Notes under the pieces: model-generated | Told to the model about the DNA's origin: nothing | Seen by the model: only the letters and a program-made list of their open reading frames with translations | The model's database searches: none | Shown: positions 41,412 to 47,745 of the stretch, in pieces | Layout of the letters: every line of letters begins with the position of its first letter | Position numbering within the stretch: position 1 is the first letter of the stretch | IMG/VR virus record: IMGVR_UViG_3300021185_002646 | Location: 1 to 64,000 of that record | Origin: a virus | Length of the DNA: 64,000 nucleotides | Strand: one strand, 5' to 3' | Translations under genes and position numbers: made by a program

Positions 41412-41734
41412 TATTTTTTAACCTTTGGATCGTTAACTAGTTTTTCTAGTCTATGTGTAGGTATGCGTGTATTGTAAATGTATCTCCATACTTTACCTCT
41501 GCCGTTATCAATTTCAAATATAGTTTCTCGCATGCCTATATTAATAATAGTAGCTCTTTCACCGTCAAGATATACTTCGTCACCCGGCTCAAACCCAGGT
41601 TTCATTTTCCAACGTATACTTGCTACAAAATCACCTACTAGTTCTTTAAACCATAGAACTATGATCGCGGTAACACCTAACCCAATTAATGGCTCTAAAA
41701 GCTGTGAAATTTCTAATGCTTGTTGTTCTAACAT
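41411..41734 (-). CDS. Mini MscS-like membrane protein
   Basis: 107 residues. An N-terminal hydrophobic helix (about 14-38, LIGLGVTAIIVLWFKEL) followed by FEPGDEVYLDGERATIINIGMRETIF, which matches the TM3-beta domain junction of MscS channels (split: FEPGDEVYLDGERATI and NIGMRETIF). It lacks the first two helices and the C-terminal domain. It could form a small pore or modulate host mechanosensitive channels. Confidence 0.75.
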   Translation of the reverse strand: MLEQQALEISQLLEPLIGLGVTAIIVLWFKELVGDFVASIRWKMKPGFEPGDEVYLDGERATIINIGMRETIFEIDNGRGKVWRYIYNTRIPTHRLEKLVNDPKVKK

Positions 41735-41768
41735 ACTATAACTATTTATTTAAAATTGACAAAAATTG

Positions 41769-41797
41769 TTGACAAACAGACAATAATATACTATAAT
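41769..41797 (+). promoter_or_regulatory. Perfect-consensus sigma70 promoter
   Basis: TTGACA at 41769-41774, a 17-bp spacer and TATAAT at 41792-41797, 28 nt before the peroxiredoxin ATG. It fires away from the - strand pair. Confidence 0.85.
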
Positions 41798-41825
41798 TAC
41801 ACTATTGAAATGAAAGGAGTTACCA

Positions 41826-42368
41826 ATGAGTAATGAAAACAGTAATGTACCAGCAGTAACATTTATGGTACGAGTACCAGATCCTACAGCAGAAGGAAAT
41901 GCTTGTGAAATTGTACCATCAACGTGGGCAGAGTTAACAACTGGTGAAATTTTTAATAACAAGAAAGTTATTGTGTTTAGTTTGCCAGGTGCGTTTACAC
42001 CAACATGTAGCACGTTCCAATTGCCAGGATTTGAACAAGATGCACAAAAGTTTTATGATAAGGGTGTAGATGATATTTATTGTATTAGTGTTAACGATGC
42101 ATTTGTAATGAATGCATGGCGTGACTCACAAAACTTAAAAAATGTTAAAATTATTCCAGATGGCAACGGCGATTTTACTAAAGGCATGGACATGGATGTC
42201 ACATTTAATAATCGCGGCTTTGGTATTCGTAGTTGGCGTTATGCAATGATTGTTGATAACGGAACTATTACAAAAATGTTTGTAGAGCCAGGAAAAGCAA
42301 TAGATTCAGATCCAGATCCATATGGTGAAACTTCACCTGATAATGTGTTTGCATCTCTACAGGAGTAA
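41826..42368 (+). CDS. Peroxiredoxin, Prx5-like
   Basis: 180 residues. VFSLPGAFTPTCSTFQLPGF has the peroxidatic Cys in the PGAFTPTCS context of Prx5-type enzymes, and DDIYCISVNDAFVMNAW and FGIRSWRYAMIVDNG follow in order (Arg of the active site). It reduces peroxides using thiols such as glutathione or glutaredoxin. It sits behind a consensus early promoter, so it may protect iron enzymes during infection. Confidence 0.93.
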   Translation: MSNENSNVPAVTFMVRVPDPTAEGNACEIVPSTWAELTTGEIFNNKKVIVFSLPGAFTPTCSTFQLPGFEQDAQKFYDKGVDDIYCISVNDAFVMNAWRDSQNLKNVKIIPDGNGDFTKGMDMDVTFNNRGFGIRSWRYAMIVDNGTITKMFVEPGKAIDSDPDPYGETSPDNVFASLQE

Positions 42369-42863
42369 TTGTTGAAAGTATTTAAATCGTCTATTGATAA
42401 TTTTTTTAGATGGGTTAACTCTAGCGAATTAGTAGAGTTAACTGACATTGATGTAAATGAAGATCCAGTAAGACCTGAACTAGATGTAGAGTTTAGAACA
42501 AGTTATGGTAGAAAAATCTTTGGACTAAAATACAAAAATGATATAGAAGGTATTATATGTGTAGCATTTTGTAATGACTTACCACAAAGTGAACGAGAAC
42601 TTGATTTAATTAGTCAAAACGCATATTTGCGTGACAATGCCAATATTGCAGTTGCGTACACAGTATGGTCACGTAAACGTGGCGCTGGTAAAGAAATTGT
42701 AGCAAAACTAAAAGAGCATATAAAAGAAAAAACAAACATTGAACGAATAGTTACATTATCTCCATTAACACCAATGGCAACACATTTTCATATAAGCAAC
42801 GGTGCTAAATTAATACAACATAATGCAACTACTCAGAATTTTGAGTATAAGTTAGATAAATAG
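42369..42863 (+). CDS. GNAT acetyltransferase-like protein
   Basis: 164 residues from a TTG start (a second TTG codon follows) after CAGGAG. The C-terminal half has VAYTVWSRKRGAGKEIVAKL (the GNAT acetyl-CoA loop, R/Q-x-x-G-x-G/A type) and a helix-strand pair ending in HFHISNGAKLI. The substrate is unknown; it might acetylate ribosomal or host proteins. Its stop overlaps the late element before iscU. Confidence 0.75.
   Translation: MLKVFKSSIDNFFRWVNSSELVELTDIDVNEDPVRPELDVEFRTSYGRKIFGLKYKNDIEGIICVAFCNDLPQSERELDLISQNAYLRDNANIAVAYTVWSRKRGAGKEIVAKLKEHIKEKTNIERIVTLSPLTPMATHFHISNGAKLIQHNATTQNFEYKLDK
42855..42862 (+). promoter_or_regulatory. T4-type late promoter element GATAAATA
   Basis: It overlaps the acetyltransferase stop and lies 22 nt before the iscU ATG. 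Confidence 0.45.
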
Positions 42864-42884
42864 TATTTCATATAGGAAGAAACT

Positions 42885-43295
42885 ATGGCATATAGCGAAA
42901 AAGTGCTAGACCATTACAATAATCCAAGAAATGTAGGTAAATTTGACCCCAATGAAGAGAATATCGGAACTGGTATGGTAGGTGCACCTGCATGTGGAGA
43001 TGTAATGCGTTTACAAATAAAAGTAGATGACAATGGCATCATAGAAGATGCAAAGTTTAAAACATATGGTTGTGGAAGTGCAATTGCTAGTTCAAGTATG
43101 GTAACAACTATGCTTAAAGGTATGACACTAGACGAAGCACAAGAAATTAAAAATACAACAATTGTTGAAGAACTAGCATTACCACCAGTAAAAATTCACT
43201 GTAGCGTATTGGCAGAAGATGCCATTAAAGCCGCAGTAAGAGATTACGGCGATAAAAAACAAAAAATAAACGCAAAACCGGTTGACATAACTTAG
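42885..43295 (+). CDS. iscU: Fe-S cluster scaffold IscU/NifU-N
   Basis: 136 residues. The three cluster-ligand cysteines are present: GAPACGDVM (about residue 38), YGCGSAIASSS (about 64) and KIHCSVLAEDA (about 107), with the Asp after the first Cys (CGD). The N-terminus SEKVLDHYNNPRNVG is diagnostic. LPPVKIHC is the HscA-recognition region (LPPVK). IscU builds 2Fe-2S and 4Fe-4S clusters from a host cysteine desulfurase. The promoter of the tmRNA lies within its last codons. Confidence 0.96.
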   Translation: MAYSEKVLDHYNNPRNVGKFDPNEENIGTGMVGAPACGDVMRLQIKVDDNGIIEDAKFKTYGCGSAIASSSMVTTMLKGMTLDEAQEIKNTTIVEELALPPVKIHCSVLAEDAIKAAVRDYGDKKQKINAKPVDIT

Positions 43296-43314
43296 TTTTG
43301 TGTTATCATAAATA
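43282..43314 (+). promoter_or_regulatory. Dual early/late promoter of the tmRNA
   Basis: TTGACA at 43282-43287, a 16-bp spacer and TATCAT at 43304-43309 form a sigma70-type promoter. A late CATAAATA at 43307-43314 overlaps its -10. Both point at the tmRNA just downstream, which could then be made throughout infection. Confidence 0.65.
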
Positions 43315-43317
43315 ACA

Positions 43318-43618
43318 TGTAACGTTGAAACTTGACTCAACGCATTTCAGGACCTCGGGGCAGTACCGAGCAGCTCCACCATAAACACATCTAGATGAGA
43401 TATTGAATCACTGCTTGGGTGTGCTTATGATGGGGCTGAAACAGGTTCGACTGGAAGGTTAGTAGGTAAGCGGAGTTATCGGGATCTAAGCACCGTTATC
43501 GCGAAGAAAATTTATAATTGCAAACGCAAATTATGAGCCAGAAATGGCATTAGCGGCTTAGTTTTAAGCACGTAGGGGTTTTGTAAGTTGAGCCTGGCAA
43601 CAGAATCAACTTACAACT
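43318..43618 (+). ncRNA. ssrA: Circularly permuted two-piece tmRNA
   Basis: The acceptor half comes first (about 43318-43381, ending GCTCCACCA), then a spacer (about 43382-43431), then the coding half beginning GGGGCTGAAACAGGTTCGAC at 43432. GGGGCTG pairs with CAGCTCC across the permuted ends, including G3-U70 for alanine charging; CTCGG/CCGAG forms the T-arm. The resume codon is GCA at 43520, and the tag ORF (43520-43561) encodes ANANYEPEMALAA then TAG. The coding half ends with GTAAGTTG/CAACTTAC. This gene order is typical of Alphaproteobacteria. Outer ends are approximate. Confidence 0.94.
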
Positions 43619-43669
43619 AGATTATAATTAATATATTTTAGTATAAAAATAAAAATAATAGGAAAAACT

Positions 43670-44254
43670 ATGAAGAAGACTATAATTACAGCGGCATTAG
43701 TTGTCGCTTTAACTGGCGCGGCACAGGCCGACGACTATGACAACACATCAATATCAATGGCGGCTGAATCGGCAACTATGGGTATTTCATTGTCAACAAA
43801 CGATACATCTAGATCAATTGATGTTTATACAATGGGCAGAAGTCTAGATCTTGGAGCAGGAGTAAGTGATAACGGAACTAACCGTGATTATAGCCTATCT
43901 GCTGGAAGAACTATGGACATCATAAACGTAGGTCCTGTAGGAACATACGTTGATGGCGAAGTTGAATACAATTGGGGTGATACGTTTACTAAATCAGAAA
44001 TGCACTTTACTCCAACATTAGGTGGTAAAATGGACCTAGGTATCATTAGCCCATATGCTGAAGTAAATTACTTATTAAAGTCAGTTGAAGGTGACTTCAC
44101 AAGCATTGATAAAGTAAATCCAACAATGACTTTTGGTACAAAAGTTGCGTTGACTACTTCTACTTCATTGAACGCTAAATTAACTAATTCACTTAACAGT
44201 GATTGGAAATCTACGGACAAAGAAGTTAGTGTAGGACTTACAGTTAAGTTTTAA
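43670..44254 (+). CDS. Phage-encoded outer-membrane beta-barrel protein
   Basis: 194 residues. A classical signal peptide (MKKTIITAALVVALTGAAQA, cleavage about residue 20) is followed by alternating beta strands typical of small outer-membrane barrels (ISLSTNDTSRSIDVYTMG, VGTYVDGEVEYNW, ISPYAEVNYLL), and the chain ends SVGLTVKF, with the C-terminal Phe recognised by the BAM complex. It may block phage receptors (superinfection exclusion) or alter outer-membrane permeability; both are inference. It sits between tmRNA and a terminator. Confidence 0.82.
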   Translation: MKKTIITAALVVALTGAAQADDYDNTSISMAAESATMGISLSTNDTSRSIDVYTMGRSLDLGAGVSDNGTNRDYSLSAGRTMDIINVGPVGTYVDGEVEYNWGDTFTKSEMHFTPTLGGKMDLGIISPYAEVNYLLKSVEGDFTSIDKVNPTMTFGTKVALTTSTSLNAKLTNSLNSDWKSTDKEVSVGLTVKF

Positions 44255-44273
44255 ATTTAACAAAAGTAGGTTA

Positions 44274-44302
44274 AAAAGGTCGCTTAATGCGGCCTTTTTT
44301 TA
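44274..44302 (+). terminator. Intrinsic terminator
   Basis: AAAAAGGTCGC, TTAAT loop, GCGGCCTTTTTTT with one G-U pair. It ends the tmRNA/barrel unit. Confidence 0.9.
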
Positions 44303-44343
44303 TGGTCGACAAATCATAATAAATGTTATAATATAGATAATAC

Positions 44344-44420
44344 GGACCCGTAGCTCAGTTGGATAGAGCGTTGGTTTGCGGAACCAAAGGCCAGGAGTTC
44401 GAATCTCTTCGGGTCCGCCA
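44344..44420 (+). tRNA. tRNA-Arg(GCG)
   Basis: The acceptor GGACCCG pairs with CGGGTCC, with G73. The anticodon loop TTGCGGA gives GCG, reading CGC and CGT. The D-loop has GGATAG with the A20 typical of Arg. CCA is encoded. Confidence 0.9.
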
Positions 44421-44450
44421 AAATAATTTTACAATTCTGTAAAAAAGGTA

Positions 44451-44479
44451 TTGACTTAGATATCCGTTTATCGTATAAT
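44451..44479 (+). promoter_or_regulatory. Sigma70-type promoter
   Basis: TTGACT at 44451-44456, a 17-bp spacer and TATAAT at 44474-44479. It transcribes into about 150 nt of non-coding sequence before the gene at 44631, so a leader or small RNA is possible. Confidence 0.7.
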
Positions 44480-44572
44480 GTATGCATTGTTGTTGGAAAT
44501 AGTCAATTTCATAAACATAGTATATTACGATTTAGCATAACAACTAAACAGTATATATAAGATAAAAAATAG

Positions 44573-44602
44573 TTGACAGTAATGTGACTATTGTGTTATA
44601 CT
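44573..44602 (+). promoter_or_regulatory. Sigma70-type promoter
   Basis: TTGACA at 44573-44578, an 18-bp spacer and TATACT at 44597-44602. The flanks AATAGT and ACTATT form an inverted repeat around the -35 box. It precedes the ATG at 44631 by 28 nt. Confidence 0.68.
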
Positions 44603-44630
44603 AATAACACTAAAACAAGGAAGAGCGGAT

Positions 44631-44861
44631 ATGATTAGTAGTAGACAAATTGTGGAAATCATCAAAGATGAAATGAACAGAGAAGAAAACAGCCAAGAGA
44701 TCCGTATGGCACTGAAAAAAGTTAAGGAACGTATTGAAATTTTGGAAGAAATTGATTATGTGAATACTGTTAAATCGCCTATGTATAATGAAGAACAGGT
44801 GAAGCAACAAAGTAAAGCAAAAGCAAAAGCAACTGAAGAATTTGAGAAATTTTTTAAATAA
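44631..44861 (+). CDS. Charged helical protein (76 aa)
   Basis: Nearly all helix-forming residues (EIRMALKKVKERIEILEEI), with a Lys/Ala-rich tail. No known family. Its stop overlaps the next ATG (TAATG). Confidence 0.65.
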   Translation: MISSRQIVEIIKDEMNREENSQEIRMALKKVKERIEILEEIDYVNTVKSPMYNEEQVKQQSKAKAKATEEFEKFFK

Positions 44862-45031
44862 TGACAGAGTTTAGCGAGATAACTAATAAAATTGAAGTAT
44901 CACAAGAATTAATAGAGGTGTTCAAAAGCCGTATCAAGCCAAGTGCTACTGGACACCTTTATACTACAATTAGTACGCTCGAACAATATATAACAGAACT
45001 TGAAAAACAACTAGACGCAATAGAGAAGTAA
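44861..45031 (+). CDS. Small helical protein (56 aa)
   Basis: It begins MTEFSEITNKIEVSQELI and ends in the helix TELEKQLDAIEK. It is coupled to the upstream stop and followed 1 nt later by the next gene. Composition supports coding; function unknown. Confidence 0.6.
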   Translation: MTEFSEITNKIEVSQELIEVFKSRIKPSATGHLYTTISTLEQYITELEKQLDAIEK

Positions 45032-45032
45032 A

Positions 45033-45338
45033 ATGCGATTCAAAGACATAAAAATGTTAGACCAAGGTAAGCCTCACGTAAATGGTAAGCAGGCAATTAT
45101 TGACTTTGGCAAATATAAACTAAGCATAATCTGTAATGACATGTCATATGGTGGCAAATCAGGCATGTACGAAGTAGGTGTGTTTAAAGACTGGGGAACA
45201 GAAGAAGAAAAACTATGTGAACTCCCAGGTATCACAACAGAAGGCGACACAGTCGCTGGATATCTAACTGCATCAAATCTAGATGCAATACTCCAAAAAA
45301 TGTATTTAATTACAGCAGAGGAACCAATACAAATTTAA
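45033..45338 (+). CDS. Hypothetical protein (101 aa)
   Basis: A beta-rich early-type protein (GKYKLSIICNDMSYGG, MYEVGVFKDWG) with a C-terminal helix. Unrecognised. It precedes the five-tRNA cluster by 9 nt and is probably on the same transcript. Confidence 0.65.
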   Translation: MRFKDIKMLDQGKPHVNGKQAIIDFGKYKLSIICNDMSYGGKSGMYEVGVFKDWGTEEEKLCELPGITTEGDTVAGYLTASNLDAILQKMYLITAEEPIQI

Positions 45339-45347
45339 ACAGTTTTG

Positions 45348-45424
45348 GTCTCCTTAGCTCAGCTGGATAGAGCAACGGCCTTCTAAGCCGTAGGTCGAGG
45401 GTTCGAATCCTTCAGGGGACGCCA
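45348..45424 (+). tRNA. tRNA-Arg(TCT)
   Basis: The acceptor GTCTCCT pairs with AGGGGAC (one G-U). The anticodon loop CTTCTAA gives TCT, for AGA, the commonest Arg codon in AT-rich phages. CCA is encoded. Confidence 0.95.
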
Positions 45425-45426
45425 AT

Positions 45427-45511
45427 GCTCGCATGATGGAATTGGTAGACATAACAGACTTAAAATCTGTGGCCATATGGCGTCCCGGTTCGAGTCCGGG
45501 TGCGAGTACCA
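45427..45511 (+). tRNA. tRNA-Leu(TAA)
   Basis: 85 nt with the long variable arm of leucine tRNAs. The acceptor GCTCGCA pairs with TGCGAGT, and the anticodon loop CTTAAAA gives TAA for TTA. CCA is encoded. Confidence 0.95.
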
Positions 45512-45516
45512 AATAT

Positions 45517-45591
45517 ATAGGTGTAGTGTTAATGGTAGCACGTTGGATTCCAAATCCAAAAGTCAGGGTTCAAATCCTTGCACCTATGCCA
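45517..45591 (+). tRNA. tRNA-Trp(CCA)
   Basis: The acceptor ATAGGTG pairs with CACCTAT, with A1-U72 and G73 as in bacterial tRNA-Trp. The anticodon loop TTCCAAA gives CCA. The 3' CCA is encoded. Confidence 0.9.
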
Positions 45592-45596
45592 AATAT

Positions 45597-45673
45597 ACTC
45601 TTGTAGCATAGCGGTCTAATGCCACCCGCTCATAACGGGTCGATCACAGGTTCGAATCCTGTCGGGAGTACCA
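45597..45673 (+). tRNA. tRNA with CAT anticodon (elongator Met or Ile2)
   Basis: The acceptor ACTCTTG pairs with CGGGAGT, with two G-U pairs. The anticodon loop CTCATAA gives CAT. The anticodon stem ACCCG/CGGGT lacks the three consecutive G-C pairs of initiator tRNA, so it is an elongator Met or a lysidine-modified Ile(AUA) tRNA; sequence alone does not decide. Ile2 would suit ATA-rich genes. Confidence 0.88.
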
Positions 45674-45688
45674 AGAAAGAAAAAGGAA

Positions 45689-45763
45689 TGGAAAGTAGCA
45701 TAACGGTAATGCAGTTGTTTTTGGTACAAAAGATTATAGGTTCGAATCCTATCTTTCCAGCCA
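45689..45763 (+). tRNA. tRNA-Gln(TTG)
   Basis: The acceptor TGGAAAG pairs with CTTTCCA, with the weak U1-A72 pair and G73 of glutamine tRNAs. The anticodon loop TTTTGGT gives TTG, for CAA. The anticodon stem has one terminal mismatch. CCA is encoded. Confidence 0.88.
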
Positions 45764-45778
45764 ATAAAAGGATAGTCA

Positions 45779-46207
45779 ATGTATAAAGTAACAGCATGGT
45801 TTAAAGATAAAAAAATATCACAAGAATTTCACAATGTACTTGATGCTATTGAATATAGAGATGATGTGGACGCACATTATCCAACAAAGGTAATATTTAG
45901 AAAGGTAATATCAATGAGAGAATTTATTTACAACAGTTGGAACGTAGTTATGGATCATGAAAAGAATCCACTATGTAACATTCCAGATTTCAGCACACGG
46001 CACATGATTATGCAAGTATTAGCATGGATGTGGTGTATTGTATTTGCTATTATTGTAGGTAGCATGTGGGCAGGAGTGTTTAGTATGATGCTACACACAC
46101 TATTGCTTGGTGCAATTGCAATTACAGTAGCAACATTTGAAACTGCCAAACGTAAGCCACAATATTTTGGTGGATATGGTCGCGGTAACGGTGGCGAACA
46201 TGAATGA
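45779..46207 (+). CDS. Membrane protein with soluble N-terminus (142 aa)
   Basis: A small alpha/beta N-terminal part (VTAWFKDKKISQEFHNVLDA), then MREFIYNSW at residue 45, which could be a second internal start, and two transmembrane helices (about 76-97 and 100-120). The Gly-rich C-terminus ends NGGEHE. Unknown function. Confidence 0.6.
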   Translation: MYKVTAWFKDKKISQEFHNVLDAIEYRDDVDAHYPTKVIFRKVISMREFIYNSWNVVMDHEKNPLCNIPDFSTRHMIMQVLAWMWCIVFAIIVGSMWAGVFSMMLHTLLLGAIAITVATFETAKRKPQYFGGYGRGNGGEHE

Positions 46208-46213
46208 TAAATA
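46206..46213 (+). promoter_or_regulatory. T4-type late promoter element GATAAATA
   Basis: It overlaps the stop of the membrane protein and lies 44 nt before the small basic gene at 46258. Confidence 0.5.
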
Positions 46214-46257
46214 ACTATCAAAAAAGATTACATTAGTAATATCAACGATGGAGGGTT

Positions 46258-46401
46258 ATGAAATTATACAAAAATTTTATAGCACACGAATCACAACCAA
46301 AAAAGACAAGTATAGGAAACACACATTCACGAACAAAATTCAGTTCTATGAACAAAAGCAAAAAACGTTCTTATAAAAAATATAAAGGACAAGGTAAGTA
46401 A
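46258..46401 (+). CDS. Small basic late protein (47 aa)
   Basis: It follows GGAGGG, one of the strongest ribosome-binding sites in the window. The peptide is rich in Lys, Arg and Ser and ends RSYKKYKGQGK, a C-terminal pattern that I recall from small proteins in T4-like phages. A nucleic-acid-binding or packaging role is possible. Confidence 0.65.
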   Translation: MKLYKNFIAHESQPKKTSIGNTHSRTKFSSMNKSKKRSYKKYKGQGK

Positions 46402-46403
46402 TT

Positions 46404-46604
46404 ATGGGATTTAAACCAGCAACAAAGGTACAAAAGCCATTAAACCTTAAACGTTCTTTAAATGGAATTGAAATAAAGCCAACACTATTCATATCAAAAA
46501 ATGGTAAAAAGAAGATGGCTGGAAGTATAGATGGTGAAATAATTGTGGATAAAGATGGTAAAGTACTATCTTTACAACATATAAAGCACAACGGAATACT
46601 TTGA
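46404..46604 (+). CDS. Small basic beta-rich protein (66 aa)
   Basis: Contains KKMAGSIDGEIIVDKDGKVLSL, a beta-hairpin-like repeat (split: GSIDGEIIVDKDGKVLSL). No recognised family. It follows the previous gene after 2 nt. Confidence 0.6.
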   Translation: MGFKPATKVQKPLNLKRSLNGIEIKPTLFISKNGKKKMAGSIDGEIIVDKDGKVLSLQHIKHNGIL

Positions 46605-46648
46605 TAAATACTTGACACAAGTATAATTCCAGTGTAAACTAATAAATA
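46603..46648 (+). promoter_or_regulatory. Clustered early and late promoters before lysis genes
   Basis: GATAAATA at 46603-46610, then TTGACA at 46612-46617 with a 17-bp spacer and TAAACT at 46635-46640, then AATAAATA at 46641-46648. All lie upstream of the leader peptide, holin candidate and endolysin. Confidence 0.55.
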
Positions 46649-46675
46649 ATATAGTAATATCACTAGGAGATTCCT

Positions 46676-46717
46676 ATGAATCTGCTATATTACAATGTGA
46701 GAAGATTCTCACAATAG
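46676..46717 (+). CDS. Possible leader peptide MNLLYYNVRRFSQ
   Basis: 13 codons after TAGGAGA. Its last codons contain the inverted repeat TGTGAGAA-GA-TTCTCACA (46696-46713), so ribosome movement would open or close that hairpin upstream of the holin candidate. This geometry fits attenuation of lysis gene expression, but there is no T-run, and it may be chance. Confidence 0.35.
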   Translation: MNLLYYNVRRFSQ

Positions 46718-46744
46718 ACTATATAATATAAAAAGGAGATCAAT

Positions 46745-46912
46745 ATGATTGAATGGATTAAAGATAGACTAAGCGAACGTACATCTTGGGATGGCGGCGC
46801 TCTAATTGCCGTAGGAGTTATTACACTTTTCTTTAGTGCAATTATTCCAGTAAACTTATTAGCCTGGGCAGCCATTGTATATGGTGCTTGGACATTGTTG
46901 AAAAGCGAATAA
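46745..46912 (+). CDS. Holin candidate, two-helix membrane protein (55 aa)
   Basis: An amphipathic N-terminus (MIEWIKDRLSERTSW), then two hydrophobic helices (about residues 18-34 and 36-51) and a charged end. It starts after AAAGGAG and ends 5 nt before the endolysin gene. Size, topology and position fit a holin, though no holin family signature was recognised. Confidence 0.65.
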   Translation: MIEWIKDRLSERTSWDGGALIAVGVITLFFSAIIPVNLLAWAAIVYGAWTLLKSE

Positions 46913-46917
46913 GTTAA

Positions 46918-47745
46918 ATGCAATTTGATTTTAAAGTAGAGCAAGTCGCAGAACTATTGCCACGTGTTAATGGCCTTTTATGGCATGATGCAATGCAGAG
47001 AGTTTTGCCCAAATGGAATATCAATACTGTTGAAAGAGTTGCAGGGTTTATAGCCCAAACGGCTCACGAATCAGGTGGATATACCGTTCTAACTGAGAAT
47101 CTAAATTACAGTGCCGAAGCACTGGATAAGATTTTTCCAAAGTATTTTAAACGAGCAGGACGAAATGCAAAAGATTATCATAGGCAACCTGAGAAGATTG
47201 CAAATGTAATTTATGCAGGTCGTATGGATAATGGTGATACAGATAGTGGAGATGGCTGGCGCTTTCGAGGTGGCGGCATTCTTCAGTTAACTGGTCGCTA
47301 TAATTATACACAATTTGGTAAAGCAGAAGATATGAGTGCAGAAGAGGCCACAGAGTTTGTTCGCAGTCCTATTGGAGCGTTAGCAAGTGCATGCTGGTTT
47401 TGGAATACAAATAACATTAATAAGTACTGTGATGCCCAAGATATTGTTGGGATGACAAAACGTATTAATGGGGGAACTATTGGACTAGAAGATCGCAAAA
47501 AACATTACGCACATGCGTTAGAAGTGTTAGGTGGACATTATACTCCACGTGAAACTTATGAAACTGTGCGTGTTGGATCTCGAGGTTCAACAGTTGCAAA
47601 ATTACAAGAAGCACTAGGAATTGGTGCAGACGGTATTTTTGGTAAAGGTACAGAAGCATCACTTAAAGAGTGGCAAAGCTCAAAAGGCCTAGTTGCTGAC
47701 GGTGTTGCTGGTCCTAACACATTAGGAATCTTATTTAAAGAGTAA
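46918..47745 (+). CDS. Endolysin: GH19 chitinase-like with peptidoglycan-binding domain
   Basis: 275 residues. The catalytic domain shows FIAQTAHESGGYT (catalytic Glu), RFRGGGILQLTGRYNY (second Glu position region, GRG..QLTG type) and KRINGGTIGLEDR, all GH19 marks. The C-terminal domain (about 205-275) has VGSRGSTVAKLQEALGI and DGIFGKGTEASLKEWQ, a PG_binding_1 repeat. It cleaves peptidoglycan at lysis. No signal peptide, so it needs a holin; the candidate lies just upstream. Confidence 0.92.
   Translation: MQFDFKVEQVAELLPRVNGLLWHDAMQRVLPKWNINTVERVAGFIAQTAHESGGYTVLTENLNYSAEALDKIFPKYFKRAGRNAKDYHRQPEKIANVIYAGRMDNGDTDSGDGWRFRGGGILQLTGRYNYTQFGKAEDMSAEEATEFVRSPIGALASACWFWNTNNINKYCDAQDIVGMTKRINGGTIGLEDRKKHYAHALEVLGGHYTPRETYETVRVGSRGSTVAKLQEALGIGADGIFGKGTEASLKEWQSSKGLVADGVAGPNTLGILFKE

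Noticed and set aside
45597-45673. Initiator tRNA-fMet
   Set aside because: The anticodon stem lacks the three consecutive G-C pairs and the first acceptor pair is A-U rather than a mismatch, so it is an elongator Met or Ile2.
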